Shown: piece after piece, positions 46,300 to 57,608 of the stretch | Layout: every line of letters begins with the position of its first letter | Position numbering within the stretch: the stretch's first letter is position 1 | Assembly (NCBI RefSeq): GCF_001625215.2 | Contig: NC_030383.2 | Coordinates: forward strand, 45,876,380-45,940,379 | Source: Daucus carota subsp. sativus | Lineage: Eukaryota > Streptophyta > Magnoliopsida > Apiales > Apiaceae | DNA length: 64,000 nucleotides | Direction: 5' to 3' | The notes under the pieces: model-generated | The model's input: the letters and a program-made list of their open reading frames with translations, nothing else | What the model was told of the DNA's origin: nothing | Databases searched by the model: none | Made by a program: the position numbers and the translations under genes

Positions 46300-46509
46300 C
46301 TCCCTCCATCCCAGTTTTCTAGTCCCCATTTCTTTGTTTCTTTGTCCCAAAAATGTTGTCCACATTAAGTTAATATGGTAAATTAAATGTTTAACTTGTT
46401 AATTTTTCTAAAGAAACAATACAAATTTTTAGCAACATAAGGCTTATTTATTATGATTGAATAAAAGGTAGGATCTAATAGGGGGACAAGAAAAACCGGA
46501 CTGAAGGAG
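46300..46509. mobile_element. Stowaway MITE, 210 bp
   Basis: Left end CTCCCTCCATCCCAGTTTTC; right end AAAAACCGGACTGAAGGAG is a decayed inverted copy. TA flanks on both sides. Confidence 0.78.
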
Positions 46510-47011
46510 TACGACAGTACATAATAAGTTTCCACAACCAAACAGGATGGCTAGTATAAGGCTTTACATTCTCTGAACATATAGAGCGAACCATTTTGCA
46601 TGTATTATTATGTTTTCCATCCCTAATCTATTGTATAAGGCATAACACTGTAAGAACCAACCCCTTTTGGCAAAATGTATAAAGTCACTTGGCAAAAAAA
46701 AAAAGAATATAACTGTAAAAGGTGACATTACTTGTAGGCATGACAAAATTTTACTAGGAATCGTGGTCAAGCAAAAGGGCTCATTATAACTCGAAGAAGA
46801 AGGTTTAATTTCTACAGCAAACAGAAGTATCACCAGAACAAAAACATTAACAGTTGCACAGCTCAAGAAAAGCAAGTAGTTTATTGCATGGCTTAATGGA
46901 TATTGTTTAGTTTTGACAGTAACATAGACAAAGTTTTATATGAACAACCTCTAGGAACAGAACATGATTAGACAATTCTACAGACTTTAAAATTGTAACA
47001 CAACACTATGT
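46510..47011. other. 3' flank of the RING gene
   Basis: No separate gene. A minus-strand frame at 46564-46875 overlaps where the RING gene 3' untranslated region should lie and shows no family features. Confidence 0.5.
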
Positions 47012-47683
47012 TCAGCCCCAAATCAAAGAAAATATCAGTAGGAGACCAACGATAATAAAGGCATTTTTTAAAACATTATTTTCCCGAACTGCTTGATTTG
47101 TATTAGGAGCCCTAGGACCATGAAACCCGTGATACCCACCAGAAAACCCATGGGGAAAACCCGCACCATACCCAGTACCATTTGGATAACCATGAACCTG
47201 AATATTAAAAATAGATGGCAATAATCCACCAAAACCAGCAGAAAACGCGAAATTTCCAAACCTTGCAGTTGCCATGGGAACAAAACCTCCGATGTGACCC
47301 AAACCAACATTTGGGAAGTTGCTTGCTTCCGGAGGAGGTGCAGTTTGGGGTCTTTGCCCCATTGGCCGTCTAGGAATTTCAGTCCCAGGAATCGGTTTGG
47401 ATCTAGGGTCAGTGTGCGTCTTCCCTCTCCCGTAAAGCGGAACCAACTTATCCTCCTCCACAAGGGCCTTACAAACTGGACATTCTTGACAATGAGAGTG
47501 ATGATGGAGCCATCTATACAGGCATGGCCAACAAAATAGGTGCCCACAAAGAGTCACAATTGGATCTTGAGCTAAATCAAAGCATATATTGCATTCAAAA
47601 TCCCCAGCATCAATGTTGCCATTCTCCGTAGAAGACGGCGTTACAGGAGGCCTATTACTCGACTCCTCAACATCATTTGCCAT
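47012..47683 (-). CDS. ER-anchored RING E3 ubiquitin ligase, RNF5/RNF185/RMA-like
   Basis: 223-residue protein. C3HC4 RING at 31-71: C31, C34, C46, H48, C51, C54, C68, C71. The FECNICFDLAQDPIVTLCGHLFCWPCL wording is typical of RNF5/RNF185 and plant RMA proteins, which ubiquitinate ER membrane proteins for degradation. A Gly/Pro/Phe-rich low-complexity middle (about 95-195) is followed by a single C-terminal membrane helix (about 203-222) as tail anchor with the RING in the cytosol. The coding part has no intron. A probable leader intron lies upstream (about 47712-48216). Resembles Arabidopsis At1g19310/At2g23780 more than the shorter-linker RMA1-3, from memory. Its MCU neighbour repeats the At2g23780-At2g23790 pairing. 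Confidence 0.88.
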   Translation of the reverse strand: MANDVEESSNRPPVTPSSTENGNIDAGDFECNICFDLAQDPIVTLCGHLFCWPCLYRWLHHHSHCQECPVCKALVEEDKLVPLYGRGKTHTDPRSKPIPGTEIPRRPMGQRPQTAPPPEASNFPNVGLGHIGGFVPMATARFGNFAFSAGFGGLLPSIFNIQVHGYPNGTGYGAGFPHGFSGGYHGFHGPRAPNTNQAVRENNVLKNAFIIVGLLLIFSLIWG

Positions 47684-47711
47684 TTAATCACAATACTTAA
47701 AACTAAGGTTC

Positions 47712-48216
47712 CTGAGTAGGCTATCACAAAAAACCCAAAATTAGTATCGTCATCGCAACTTAACAGTCCCTTTATAGTACAAGATTACTATTCTTAACAC
47801 TATAAGAAATAAATTCCGATAGCTCATCCCTCAAATATGCTTAATCGAAAACACAAGTTACAGGCAAAGTATCTAAGAACCAAATACTGAAACAAACACA
47901 GCTCAGTACCAATCCCGAAAACCCAATCCCTCGAATATGCTACAAATTAAACGCCAATTGTATATATATCAAATCTAATTTAAAAAAAACTCTAATCTAC
48001 TCAATAGACCAACACAAAGCAAACCCGAATCGGACCCGAAAATCCAATTTAACCGCAATCAAATCGAAATTCTAGATTATATAGTCATGATAAAGATAAT
48101 CAAAATCACAAGAAATAAATACCCCAACTTATTATCACCAACATAGATGCGTATATAAAATAAAAGATAACAAGAAACTGAAATTGAAATTGATGAAATA
48201 GGATGAAAATGATTAC
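47712..48216 (-). other. probable 5' leader intron of the RING gene
   Basis: On the minus strand a donor ATCAAG|GTAATC (48217/48216) and acceptor CTACTCAG|G (47712/47711) bracket AT-rich DNA. The spliced leader would run into the ATG at 47683 after about 28 nt. Inferred from splice consensus only. Confidence 0.45.
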
Positions 48217-49957
48217 CTTGATGAACCGAAATTACAGACGGTAGGTGATCATATACATACACACAACATATATAACAGAGCCGAATGTTCTAGGATCGCT
48301 TCTTACTTTTATCTTCCTCAGTCGTTTTATTCTCAGAATGCGAGCTTGACTTTTCATTCTCCATGTTTTACCACTTTTATTTAAGCATATTCATTTTTAT
48401 TTTAGATTTTTTGCGAGCATTTTTTTTTTTTTTTGAAGATATGCGAGTACTTTAAAATGACAACCAGACACCAGTCATATATAAATCCAATGAAAACAAG
48501 CATGAGAGAAGAAAAATCATTACTGTTATGTTTCTCGACAAAAATAAATAAATTCTGTTATGTTATTTACAGTTTTATTCAATTGATATTTCAATAAATT
48601 TGTAGAGTTGTCGAGAGTATGTAGAAAGCATAATATTTCAATATCTCATGAATTTTGATAAAATTTCAAATATCTTTAATACATTGAAGTTGAAGTGACT
48701 GGACAATCCTATAAAATCTATCATTTTAATAACTCTAAAAATTTCGTCAACACTTAAATAAAATCATATATTAATAAATTTTTAATAATCTCAATTAAAT
48801 ACTATCAGATTTTAAACATAATTTAAATTTTTTATCAAATACTGCCAGATCTTGTAGTATAAGTTGAAATTTTAATTGTATATTCCAATATTCTGATATA
48901 TTTTTATACTCTCGAATTTCATGAATAATTTTTTTTAAAATCTCAATTGAATATGATGTCTAGTTTTTCGACGGATGATAGAATATTGTAGCATCTTTTT
49001 CATAATCAAATATATAGATTAAAATTTTAAGATTAAATTGTCGAACATTTCTTCGTTGGTAGTATAATAGTATGTTCTGACATTGGATCCAAATATTCCG
49101 AATTCGTTCTAAATCTATAAAAAGAATTCGAATTATAAAAAGTCCAATTCTCTTAAAAATTTTAAAAATTGAGTTCTTTTGGTTGAAGATGGTTTGAAAT
49201 TAAAAATGTTTTCGAAGAGTATATGATCTCTCTCTCCCGTAAAAAGACATGAATATAGTCCAACGCAAAATGCCCAAGCTGGCCGAATCAGGTGATTTTA
49301 GGCATACATAGTTCATAAGCCCAATAAGATATATCCCAAGCATACAGAGCCCACGTACATGTCACCTCAATTAATAACAGAACACAGTTTTGAGTTTCTA
49401 CTACATTTGTGCTGCTCCAAAAAACATTATTTTGAATTGTGTTATTTGGGCCTTCTTCTTTTCATTTTGTCATTTTGTGCCTTTACGCCCGTAAGGAGAG
49501 GGGCTCATGCGAACACAAACATACTCTTCAAGATAATTTTTAGAAACATGAATTTTATTTAAAATTCAGAATTTCAAATTGTGAATGTGGTCATTTTCTT
49601 AGTAATCCCATTAATCACACCGTTCGTGGAAGTTATTTGGGTTCAGTTTTACCGCATAAAATGATTTTTTAGCAGCACTTTTTTTTATGCACCGCTTATT
49701 ATTCTAAACGTTTATCAAGACTATTTCTTTTTCAGGTGCTTGTGTTTGGCTAATGTTAGATTAGATGCCAACTTTTCTTATGAAAATGATTTAACATGCT
49801 CTAATACTGAGTTTAATACTGCGTTTATAACATGTCCATCAAATCATTTCAAACTAGCATGTCAATATGGCAGTACCACTCATATCATTTACATATTCAA
49901 TACTCAATCAGAAGTGGCATCAACACTGTACACATGATCTAGTTTTCTTAGGTCATA
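48217..49957. other. promoter of the RING gene and intergenic DNA
   Basis: The first few hundred bases should be leader exon 1 and promoter of the RING gene. The rest is AT-rich without a recognised gene; frames at 49359 and 49740 look like chance. Confidence 0.45.
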
Positions 49958-50202
49958 CTCCCTCCGTCCACGTGAATATATATTGGGTGACAGACGCGGC
50001 ATGGAATTTAATGTTCCTGTAAATTATAGTTTATAACTTGTTTTTAAAATTTTTCTTTTTTAAATAAAAGTTTGAATGTTATATTTTTATTCAGAAAAAA
50101 AAAATTAAAAAATAAATTATAGATCTCTATTTTATAAGAGCATTGAAGTGCGTGTCGAGCAGTGAAAAAAAACGTATAAAATTAAATGAGAGAGAGAGGG
50201 AG
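49958..50202. mobile_element. Stowaway MITE, subfamily 1, 245 bp
   Basis: Left end CTCCCTCCGTCCACGTGAAT; right end decayed to AGAGAGAGAGGGAG; TA flanks. Inside resembles 21767-22017 and 41789-42033. Confidence 0.8.
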
Positions 50203-52960
50203 TAACATTTATTCACACTCCCACAAATTAAAACTAACATGCCAGGTAGATATCACATTTTCACAATTATTTAACTGCTAAATATGGTCTTTAGGTAGTA
50301 TTTCAACATTTATCTACTTAAGCTATTTTGAAATTTTGCTGTCTTTATATAATCTTGGATCCATGTTGAAATAAAAAGATTAAATTATTTCTATGACTTC
50401 TGTACCGTAGTTTCATGCATTAATTTAAGGATGTCTGTGTAACATTCCAGTTTCACATCGAGACGAGAAGAGCGGAGACATTTGATCAGTTTATAAGTAT
50501 AAGTACTACTACCAATTGCACTAACAAATTATGATCTTTTGGGAGCTTGTGGTGGGCTTGTGAATTATCTAAATTGTTGCGGTTGAGCCAATTTATTTCA
50601 ACTTATTTTCGGATTTGAAGTTCGAGACTTGACCTTATTTTCGAAAATGACCCGGGATTTGACCCGCGTTGTCACGGTCTGCATGGATGTTCTCTGCAAG
50701 ATTACTTGGAGCTATAGGAGGGCGCTTGCTCTAACCATAGTATTTAGTTAAGTGACTCTCACAAAAATAAATAAAGTTAAATGACTAGATTGAAAATAAG
50801 CACGAAGTATAATAATGATTTATGCTGCTCTCTCAATCTCCACATGTATAAATCTTAGTTCTGTGTTTATCCTATAAGATTGTGATCGAAACTATGATTA
50901 TTTATGAAACGAAGAGCTAACAACATTATCTATATCTTCCAATTTGTTAGCACTTCGCAATCAAGCTACTGATCAACGAGCTAAATTAAGTCAGAAGCAT
51001 AATGTGTACGTGTATAGTACATATTATATATCCCGATATAGATGAAAATTTGTTTGGACAGGATAGAAATGAAATATAGGATATGTAGGCACAATTTAAT
51101 TTTGTTTATTTAGAATAATAAACGGAGCATAAAATAGAAGTGTTGTGCTAAATTGGCAGCACGGAAGTCTTGCTAAGAGATAACAAATCATAATTATACA
51201 AAAAGAGTTGGCCATTTGAGTGTCATTCTTATCAGTCTGGAGCTAACTAGCTTGTGCTAGTTTTATAAAAATTTAGCGTTAACGATTCAACGAAGAAACT
51301 TTCTACTTGAGGGCCGGGACGAAGTATGAATAATCACATTTAATAAAAATGTAGTGAATGATTAAATATTGAATATATAGTTGTTTGGACTCTGGAGACG
51401 GGGTTCATAGTTAATCTGTTTATTTTAAATAAAAAACCATATTTGCTCATGTTTCTCAAATAAGTTTCCAGAAATTATATAAGTAGAAGATAGCTTTTTA
51501 AAACAAAGAAAATATAATACAGATAATAATGTTAATTTATGGAAGGGAAAAACAGAAACAAAAAAAAAAAAAAGTAAAACCCGGACAGTATCTTGATTTG
51601 TATCATAAAATTGATCTTATAAAACTGACCTTACATTACAGATTGTACTTATTTAGGAGTGTATTAATTTTGGATAAATTTTTTGGGAAATAGATAAACA
51701 TGTCAAGGTAATATGCATGAGTAGTTTGTACTTTCATAAAAAACGCAAGCTATTAACAGAGATGTGAATAAAACTCATTGTCACCTTCGATAGAATTTCT
51801 TCTTTTGCCTAGTTTCACTTGTCCTCTGCAAATGTGAATTAAAATGAACATAAATCCAACCATATTAAGTATTATTATTATCTTTAACCAAATTAGTAAT
51901 CCATATGATCATAATTGTCGTCGTCATCACCAGGCTAACGTCTTTTGAAGAAACACGTTATAATCTTATTTGCACGCGTTTGTTTATATGAAATTATGCA
52001 ACTACGTGATAAACGTGTAGTTGCCAGCCTAGGCCAGCCTTTGGAATGGGAGGGCATGCTTGTCACAGTCAATAAACGTACATTGCAGTACCTAAATATA
52101 TTATTTATTATTAATTATTAATATGGTTAACAGCTATTTATTAAATTTATATATTAAGACCAGCTAGAGGTGAACATTGAACGGTGATGGTTGCTTGGTT
52201 TCGGGTTCTAAACCTGGACTACATGCAGAAACAGACACGAAAGGGACGAGAAGGATTCGTGTACCAATTATACACCCCAAGTCAAGAATGATTACATCAT
52301 TTTTAAATAATTCAAAGAAAGTCTTTGAAGAAACTAGTACAACAAACACCTAAAAAAATCCAGGTCAGTAGGCAATAACTTGGGAAGGTGATAGTCCTGG
52401 GAAAGCGACAACCAAATGGTGTCATCTTCTCCAGCTTCAAACAAGGTCAAGTCGTCTAGCAGAAGGGGGTGTTCGGCGGAGATTAAAAGTCCGGCTTCTG
52501 GGTTTAAGAAGTTAGAAACTGCTTAATATATTCTTAATACAAGTAAAAATTAAGGGGGATCATGCTTAAGAACTAATCAAAATTGACAAAGAAAACATGG
52601 TGAAACTATTTCACTTCCTCTTAACATTTCTTATCATAACATAAAAAACCCATTGGTAAACAACTCCGTAGACAACAGTTACTGAGCAACTGGTACAACA
52701 ATGATCTGGTAGTTTTGAAACATGAAAACAAAGGGTAATATTCTGCTATACCATTAGCAACTTCATGTTTTGGTATTAGTATATTTGTGCATACAATCAC
52801 CCACACATCTTGGGGAAATGTTAATAAGGTTCATACTTAGCAAATGATAATTCCTCTCTGGATCAATGTTACAGAAGCCGCCAACAAGGAACATAACAAA
52901 AAAAAAAAAAATAGGGTATGGCATTTTTCTTTTGCCTGATAATTTGTTAGATATGATATT
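50203..52960. other. gene-free region and 3' flank of the MCU gene
   Basis: AT-rich. No gene recognised; short frames at 52164, 52621 and 52837 show no family features. The right-hand part should hold the MCU 3' untranslated region. Confidence 0.5.
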
Positions 52961-54837
52961 CTATCTGAGGTTATATTGTTGTGAAGCAGGACTCTCCATG
53001 CTCTTAGATTTGTAATCATCATGAGGCACTCCGAAAATAGCAGACTTTTCCCTTGGCCATGGCTGAGGATAACAAGCTTCTCGCAGCTCATTGTACCTTT
53101 GCAAATCAAATTTGTTGGCCTTCATCAGCTTCCTTTGCTTGGTGCTGAATCGGCTATGGAAAAAACCTTCGAAAGAAGGCTCCTTGGCCGTCCTAAGGAA
53201 GAACGCATAACCAGCCATAAAGTACATTGATGTAACATAGAAGCAAATAGGTTCCATGACATCCCATGACAGTTCCCAAAACGTTAACCTCATGAAACCG
53301 GCTGTCTGAACCATTAGGAAGGCAAGCCCACACCAGAGCTCCCTACGAACCAATGATTCTGCCTTTTTGTCAATAATTGCCTTCTCCTCCTCTAATATTT
53401 CAAGCTCCTTTCTCCTGGGATCCTCTGGGTGGGCTACAGGTACCGGCATCAGGCCATGAATGGCTTTTGCTACCTGGAAATGAAAAACGGTACAAGACAT
53501 TGTGGTAAAACAAATTCCCCCCACTACACTTCTTACTTATATGGATCTTCCAAAAGAGGCATACACTCTCCTTCCATTAATACCTAATTGCTAATCTCCC
53601 TACATTCTACCCCAGCCTTGCAAAAAATATAAAACATTACTACTATTTATAGAAATGTTTTAGTTTTCACCAAAACACAGACTATGTTCTCACAATACTG
53701 CAAAATGGGTAACCCTGTGGATAATAGACACTTGGTTATTCTGAATTCCCCCCTACTCCAATGTAACACCAACTATTAGCAAACAAGAAAAAAAAAACTT
53801 GTTTTCAGGAAATATATATACTTGTAAACCCCCTAATTAAACTCAATCTTCTATTGCAAATATCAGAATATCATATAGCTATCTTGTAATTGAAAAAAAA
53901 AAAAAGGGAACCCTCTCTACACAAAGAAAAAAGGCAGAGATTTTGTAAGCAAGTTTTGTTAATAGGAGGGGGATTTGTTAGGTTCTTCGGTTCTTTAGCC
54001 GGTAAAAATGAATCCTCTCCAAAGTTTTGGGGTGTTGACAAACTCTATAAAAGAGTCACCATCTTATAGAGATCTGGAGTAACAACATTCATGAGTATGT
54101 GACTCTTCCCTGTTGAGAAAAAAACAAGCACATCCCAGGGGACATCATACAAAAAAACCATTAGTTTTCAATTTTCTCAAATTTCCAAAATCAACAAAAC
54201 TCCTCAATTAACACTACTATCCCCCTTTCTAATCAATCTCATATCTAATTATCTAACATTCGAATTCATAACAACTTAAAAAAAGAATCAGAATCGAATC
54301 GAACCGAAATTATACCTGATCAGGACGAAGAAACACAACTTTGTCCAACACAAGAACATTCCCTGACTCATCAAGCATCTTCGCAATCTCGAACCCTTGT
54401 TCTTCACTCCACGCGCCTTCCACGCAAATCTTGACAAATTCATCATAGCTCACACAGCTCTTCCCACTCTTCCTCATCTTCTCCTTCACCATCTCCACCT
54501 GCGCCACCTTCATCAGCTTCCTCGCGTCCTCCGCCGTCAACCTCCCCGCCGCCGCCGTCGCCGGTGGACTCAACCCGTCCAGCCGAATCCGATCCCTCCC
54601 AATCTCCATTCCCCGCAGCTTCTCAATCAGCCTCTCCCCCGCCGCGAAGTACGGCATCTCCGCCGCCGGAGACCGCATCAACCGCCGGAAAATCGAACTG
54701 TCTCCGGGATCAATCGCCTGCTCATTTCGAGGTAAATGCGAGGCGGCGGAGGATGAAATCCGGCAGCTTGTCAGCGTCTGGTGCGACACTTTGGATATAT
54801 TAAACAGACGTTGGATCAACATTTTGTTGAACGCCAT
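52961..54837 (-). CDS. MCU: mitochondrial calcium uniporter (MCU), two exons
   Basis: Exon 1 is 54837-54316 and exon 2 is 53473-52961 on the minus strand, joined in phase 0 (GATCAG|GTATAA, TTCCAG|GTAGCA). 344 residues, close to Arabidopsis MCU (about 338) with the same two-exon layout. N-terminal basic, Ser-rich mitochondrial presequence (1 to about 35); coiled-coil/DUF607 region; TM1 about 218-236; pore motif WDVMEP (244-249; the plant form of DIME with D245 and E248 as selectivity-filter acids); TM2 about 250-268; coiled matrix tail. It forms the calcium channel of the inner mitochondrial membrane. The frame opens 34 codons earlier (54939), but a TATA box at 54958-54967 is too close to allow that ATG a leader, and MAFNKMLIQRLFN resembles known MCU starts, so 54837 is taken. 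Confidence 0.9.
53474..54315 (-). other. intron of the MCU gene
   Basis: 842-bp GT-AG intron, pyrimidine- and A-rich. No element or nested gene seen. Confidence 0.85.
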
Positions 54838-54957
54838 TGATTTATCAAGGTTTGTATCTATAGGTGTGTGTATAGGTTTGTTTCGTTGTGTGTAGTAAAA
54901 GAAATAACGCGCACGAATCGCCACAAAATTGAGACTCATTGTGTTAATGGAAGAGGG

Positions 54958-54967
54958 GTTTATATAG
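54958..54967 (-). promoter_or_regulatory. TATA box of the MCU gene
   Basis: CTATATAAAC on the minus strand, about 125 bp upstream of the chosen ATG and only about 20 bp from the upstream in-frame ATG. Decides the start. Confidence 0.65.
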
Positions 54968-55454
54968 GTCCAGTTTTCGAGGAACGGGATTAGAAGAGAG
55001 ATTAAACGATAAGAACGTTTTTAAAAAAAGAAATTAAATTAAGAAAATATTAATGGAATTTAGAAATTAATTTTTTTGGGGAATATTCTAGTGAGGTCCA
55101 TTCCATGGTTCAAATTAATATTCGCACAACCAACGTTTGTGCGAGTGATTGGTGGGATAAAAGCGCCACATCACGGGTACGGGAACAGCGTGTCAGGATG
55201 AAGTAGAGCCGTTGGATTGTTGGACAAGTGATTTTATAGACATGGTTGGTAGCCTTGGTAATGACTGTTTCACACGTGTACGGCTGAACGGTGTAAGTGG
55301 ATAAAAATTGAATTAGAATGATCTCTCTTTTTTGAAAGGATAGATGATTTATTAATAAATAGGTGGCATCAGTGTTTTAAAAATTCATGACTATTAAGTG
55401 AAAGAATAATAAAAAGTAGAGCTTTAGATGATAATAAAGAACAGATAGATATTA

Positions 55455-55512
55455 TCACTCTCCCCCTCTCCACCTCTCTCTCTCCCCCTCCCCGCCCCTC
55501 TCCTCTCTCTTC
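55455..55512. repeat. CT-rich microsatellite
   Basis: Run of CTCTCTCCCC-type pyrimidines on the plus strand. Confidence 0.85.
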
Positions 55513-57189
55513 AATCTCCGCACACATTTGGTGATCCTTCAGAACTTTTACACAAGAATCCGATATAATTTTTGGCTTGACACGGGGTCAAGTTCAAAAA
55601 AATGAATGGACATACTATACCTTTAGTCTTTCACGGGTTTTGTTATTATTATGGTTGGTCGTCTCTCAATCATGAGTTTCTCCTTAGATATGTATATTTT
55701 GCATCCTTCACATGGTCAACAAGTGCAAACAACTTTCATACGTTTTTTGGTCGGAGATAGCGCCGATGGAAATATTGCTCATCATGTGATTGTCAAAGCC
55801 GCTTCGTTTCAACAACTCAAGGCAAGCGATGATTCCATCACTTTCTTTATATCACTCGTAATTTACATGCATGCATTTTAATTACTTTATTATGATTATT
55901 TTACTGATTTTTGACAAACAATTGTTAGTCTTCAAATATTTGTATATATCGATCAATTGGTTCTCATGCTTCCCACCGGCAAAAGCCTACAGCGGTTGGA
56001 TTTTTTACTTAAGTATTTGATTGGTTTTTGTTTGTTTGATGTTTGGGATGACCGTATTGGGTATCGGGTCGTGTCGGTTTTTTATTTTTCTACTCAAGTA
56101 TTGTTACAATTTTCATATCATGGTTTTTGGAAATACTAAAAATTTAGCATTATTTTCTTTTATGCTAATAATGATATTTTAGGCAAGAAATTATTATGAT
56201 TTATATGTTTTAAATGTGTATTTACTGCTATTTAAATATGTTAAATGTCGGTCAACTATTATTTATATGTTGTAATCAGTTAGTTTCTTAATTTGGGAAC
56301 AGATTCCTTTTATTTAGTTTCTAAGTTTCAAATTTTGAATACATGTTGAATTTTGAATTTTGAATTTTAAATTTTAAATTTTGAATTTGAATACATGTTG
56401 AATTTTGAATAAATAATATCATATAATTTTATTGTTCATAAATGATTTTTAATATATGCAGTCAAGCCTTATGGCTTGTTTAGTGACTTTTAATAGTCTG
56501 AGTACCATTTGGGGGCCATAATTGATGGCATGATTGTGCCTATAAGAGGTATTTTGGGGTCATTTTTGATGACTAGTATATATTAGTATATTATTTTATT
56601 TTTGAGAAATTAGTATATTAGTATATTAGTATATATTAGTATATTATTTTATTGATAATTATTTAGAGTATTATTCATTGTATTAAATTGCACTTATCGC
56701 TTGTTAGCTCTATCTTAATTTTTGTGTATATATAAATCTAAATATCAAATACTACTAGTAAGCTTATATGTACTACTTATGGAATATTTATTTTATTATA
56801 TTTATAATTTAATGTTCGTATTTTGCAATTTAGAGGTTAAATATTAGTAATATATTTTTATATTATAATTTTTATCGAAACGAGAATGATTAATTTACCG
56901 ACAAAAATATGAAATTTTTAATTTATGTTATTATTGTTCTCATAAGAAAAGCTTAGAATGATTTATGAATATTTTAGTACTTGTGTGTCTAACCAAAGTT
57001 CTCGCTTTGGTTAGACTTTTAATTTTTTTATTATTATCTCATATTTTTCTAAGTTCATAACTTTTTGTTAATAAGATGTTATGTGTTTGTTAAGATTTAT
57101 ATGAAATAATTGGATTAATTTTTTCTCCTAATATATATACTTTTTCTACTCCATTAATTTATCTTTCTTATGTTTCTCTTTGCTTGTTT

Positions 57190-57410
57190 TGATTTTCAGG
57201 ATCATGGAAGGGGACTTTATGGGTTTTCTTATTTAGACTTTAAAGTCTTATTATCTAAACGTCCGGAGATACTTTCGTATCTTTCGGTTAGATGATAAAC
57301 TTTATTGGATGAAAGAAATCCTTGTTGCAGTTATTGTATCTATGATACAACTCATCTACGAGTATGTAGATCCTGACAAAAAAAAATAAATAAATAAATA
57401 AAAAAAAAAT
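57190..57410 (+). repeat. possible truncated non-LTR retroelement 3' end
   Basis: A stretch of different composition ends in the 39-bp segment (57332-57370) shared exactly with the minus strand of 19684-19722. It is followed within 9 bp by an A-rich tail with TAAATAAATAAAT runs. Family unknown. Confidence 0.45.
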
Positions 57411-57608
57411 TCATGACTATTAAATATTTATTTATTAATTTTTTTAAAATATATTAATTATATTCTGATCGACTAAAAATCTTGTATTTAAACATTTCTA
57501 TAAGTATAAGGGTCGGTTTTGAGAGGGTGCAACAAGTGCCGCAGCACAGGCCCATGCGGCTCCCAATTTATGATTATTTTCTATCTTTTGGTATACTCAT
57601 AATAAATA

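Larger units (their letters stand above)
54968..57608. other. MCU promoter and gene-free DNA
   Basis: Promoter side of MCU, then a CT-rich microsatellite (55455-55512), short frames without family features (55651 and 55957), TTTTGAATTTTGAA low-complexity repeats (56350-56410), TATTAGTATAT repeats (56575-56645), and a retroelement-like 3' end (about 57190-57410). Confidence 0.5.

Noticed and set aside
54838..54939. 34-codon N-terminal extension of MCU
   Set aside because: Its ATG is about 20 bp from the TATA box, which leaves no leader; the downstream start gives the expected MCU presequence.
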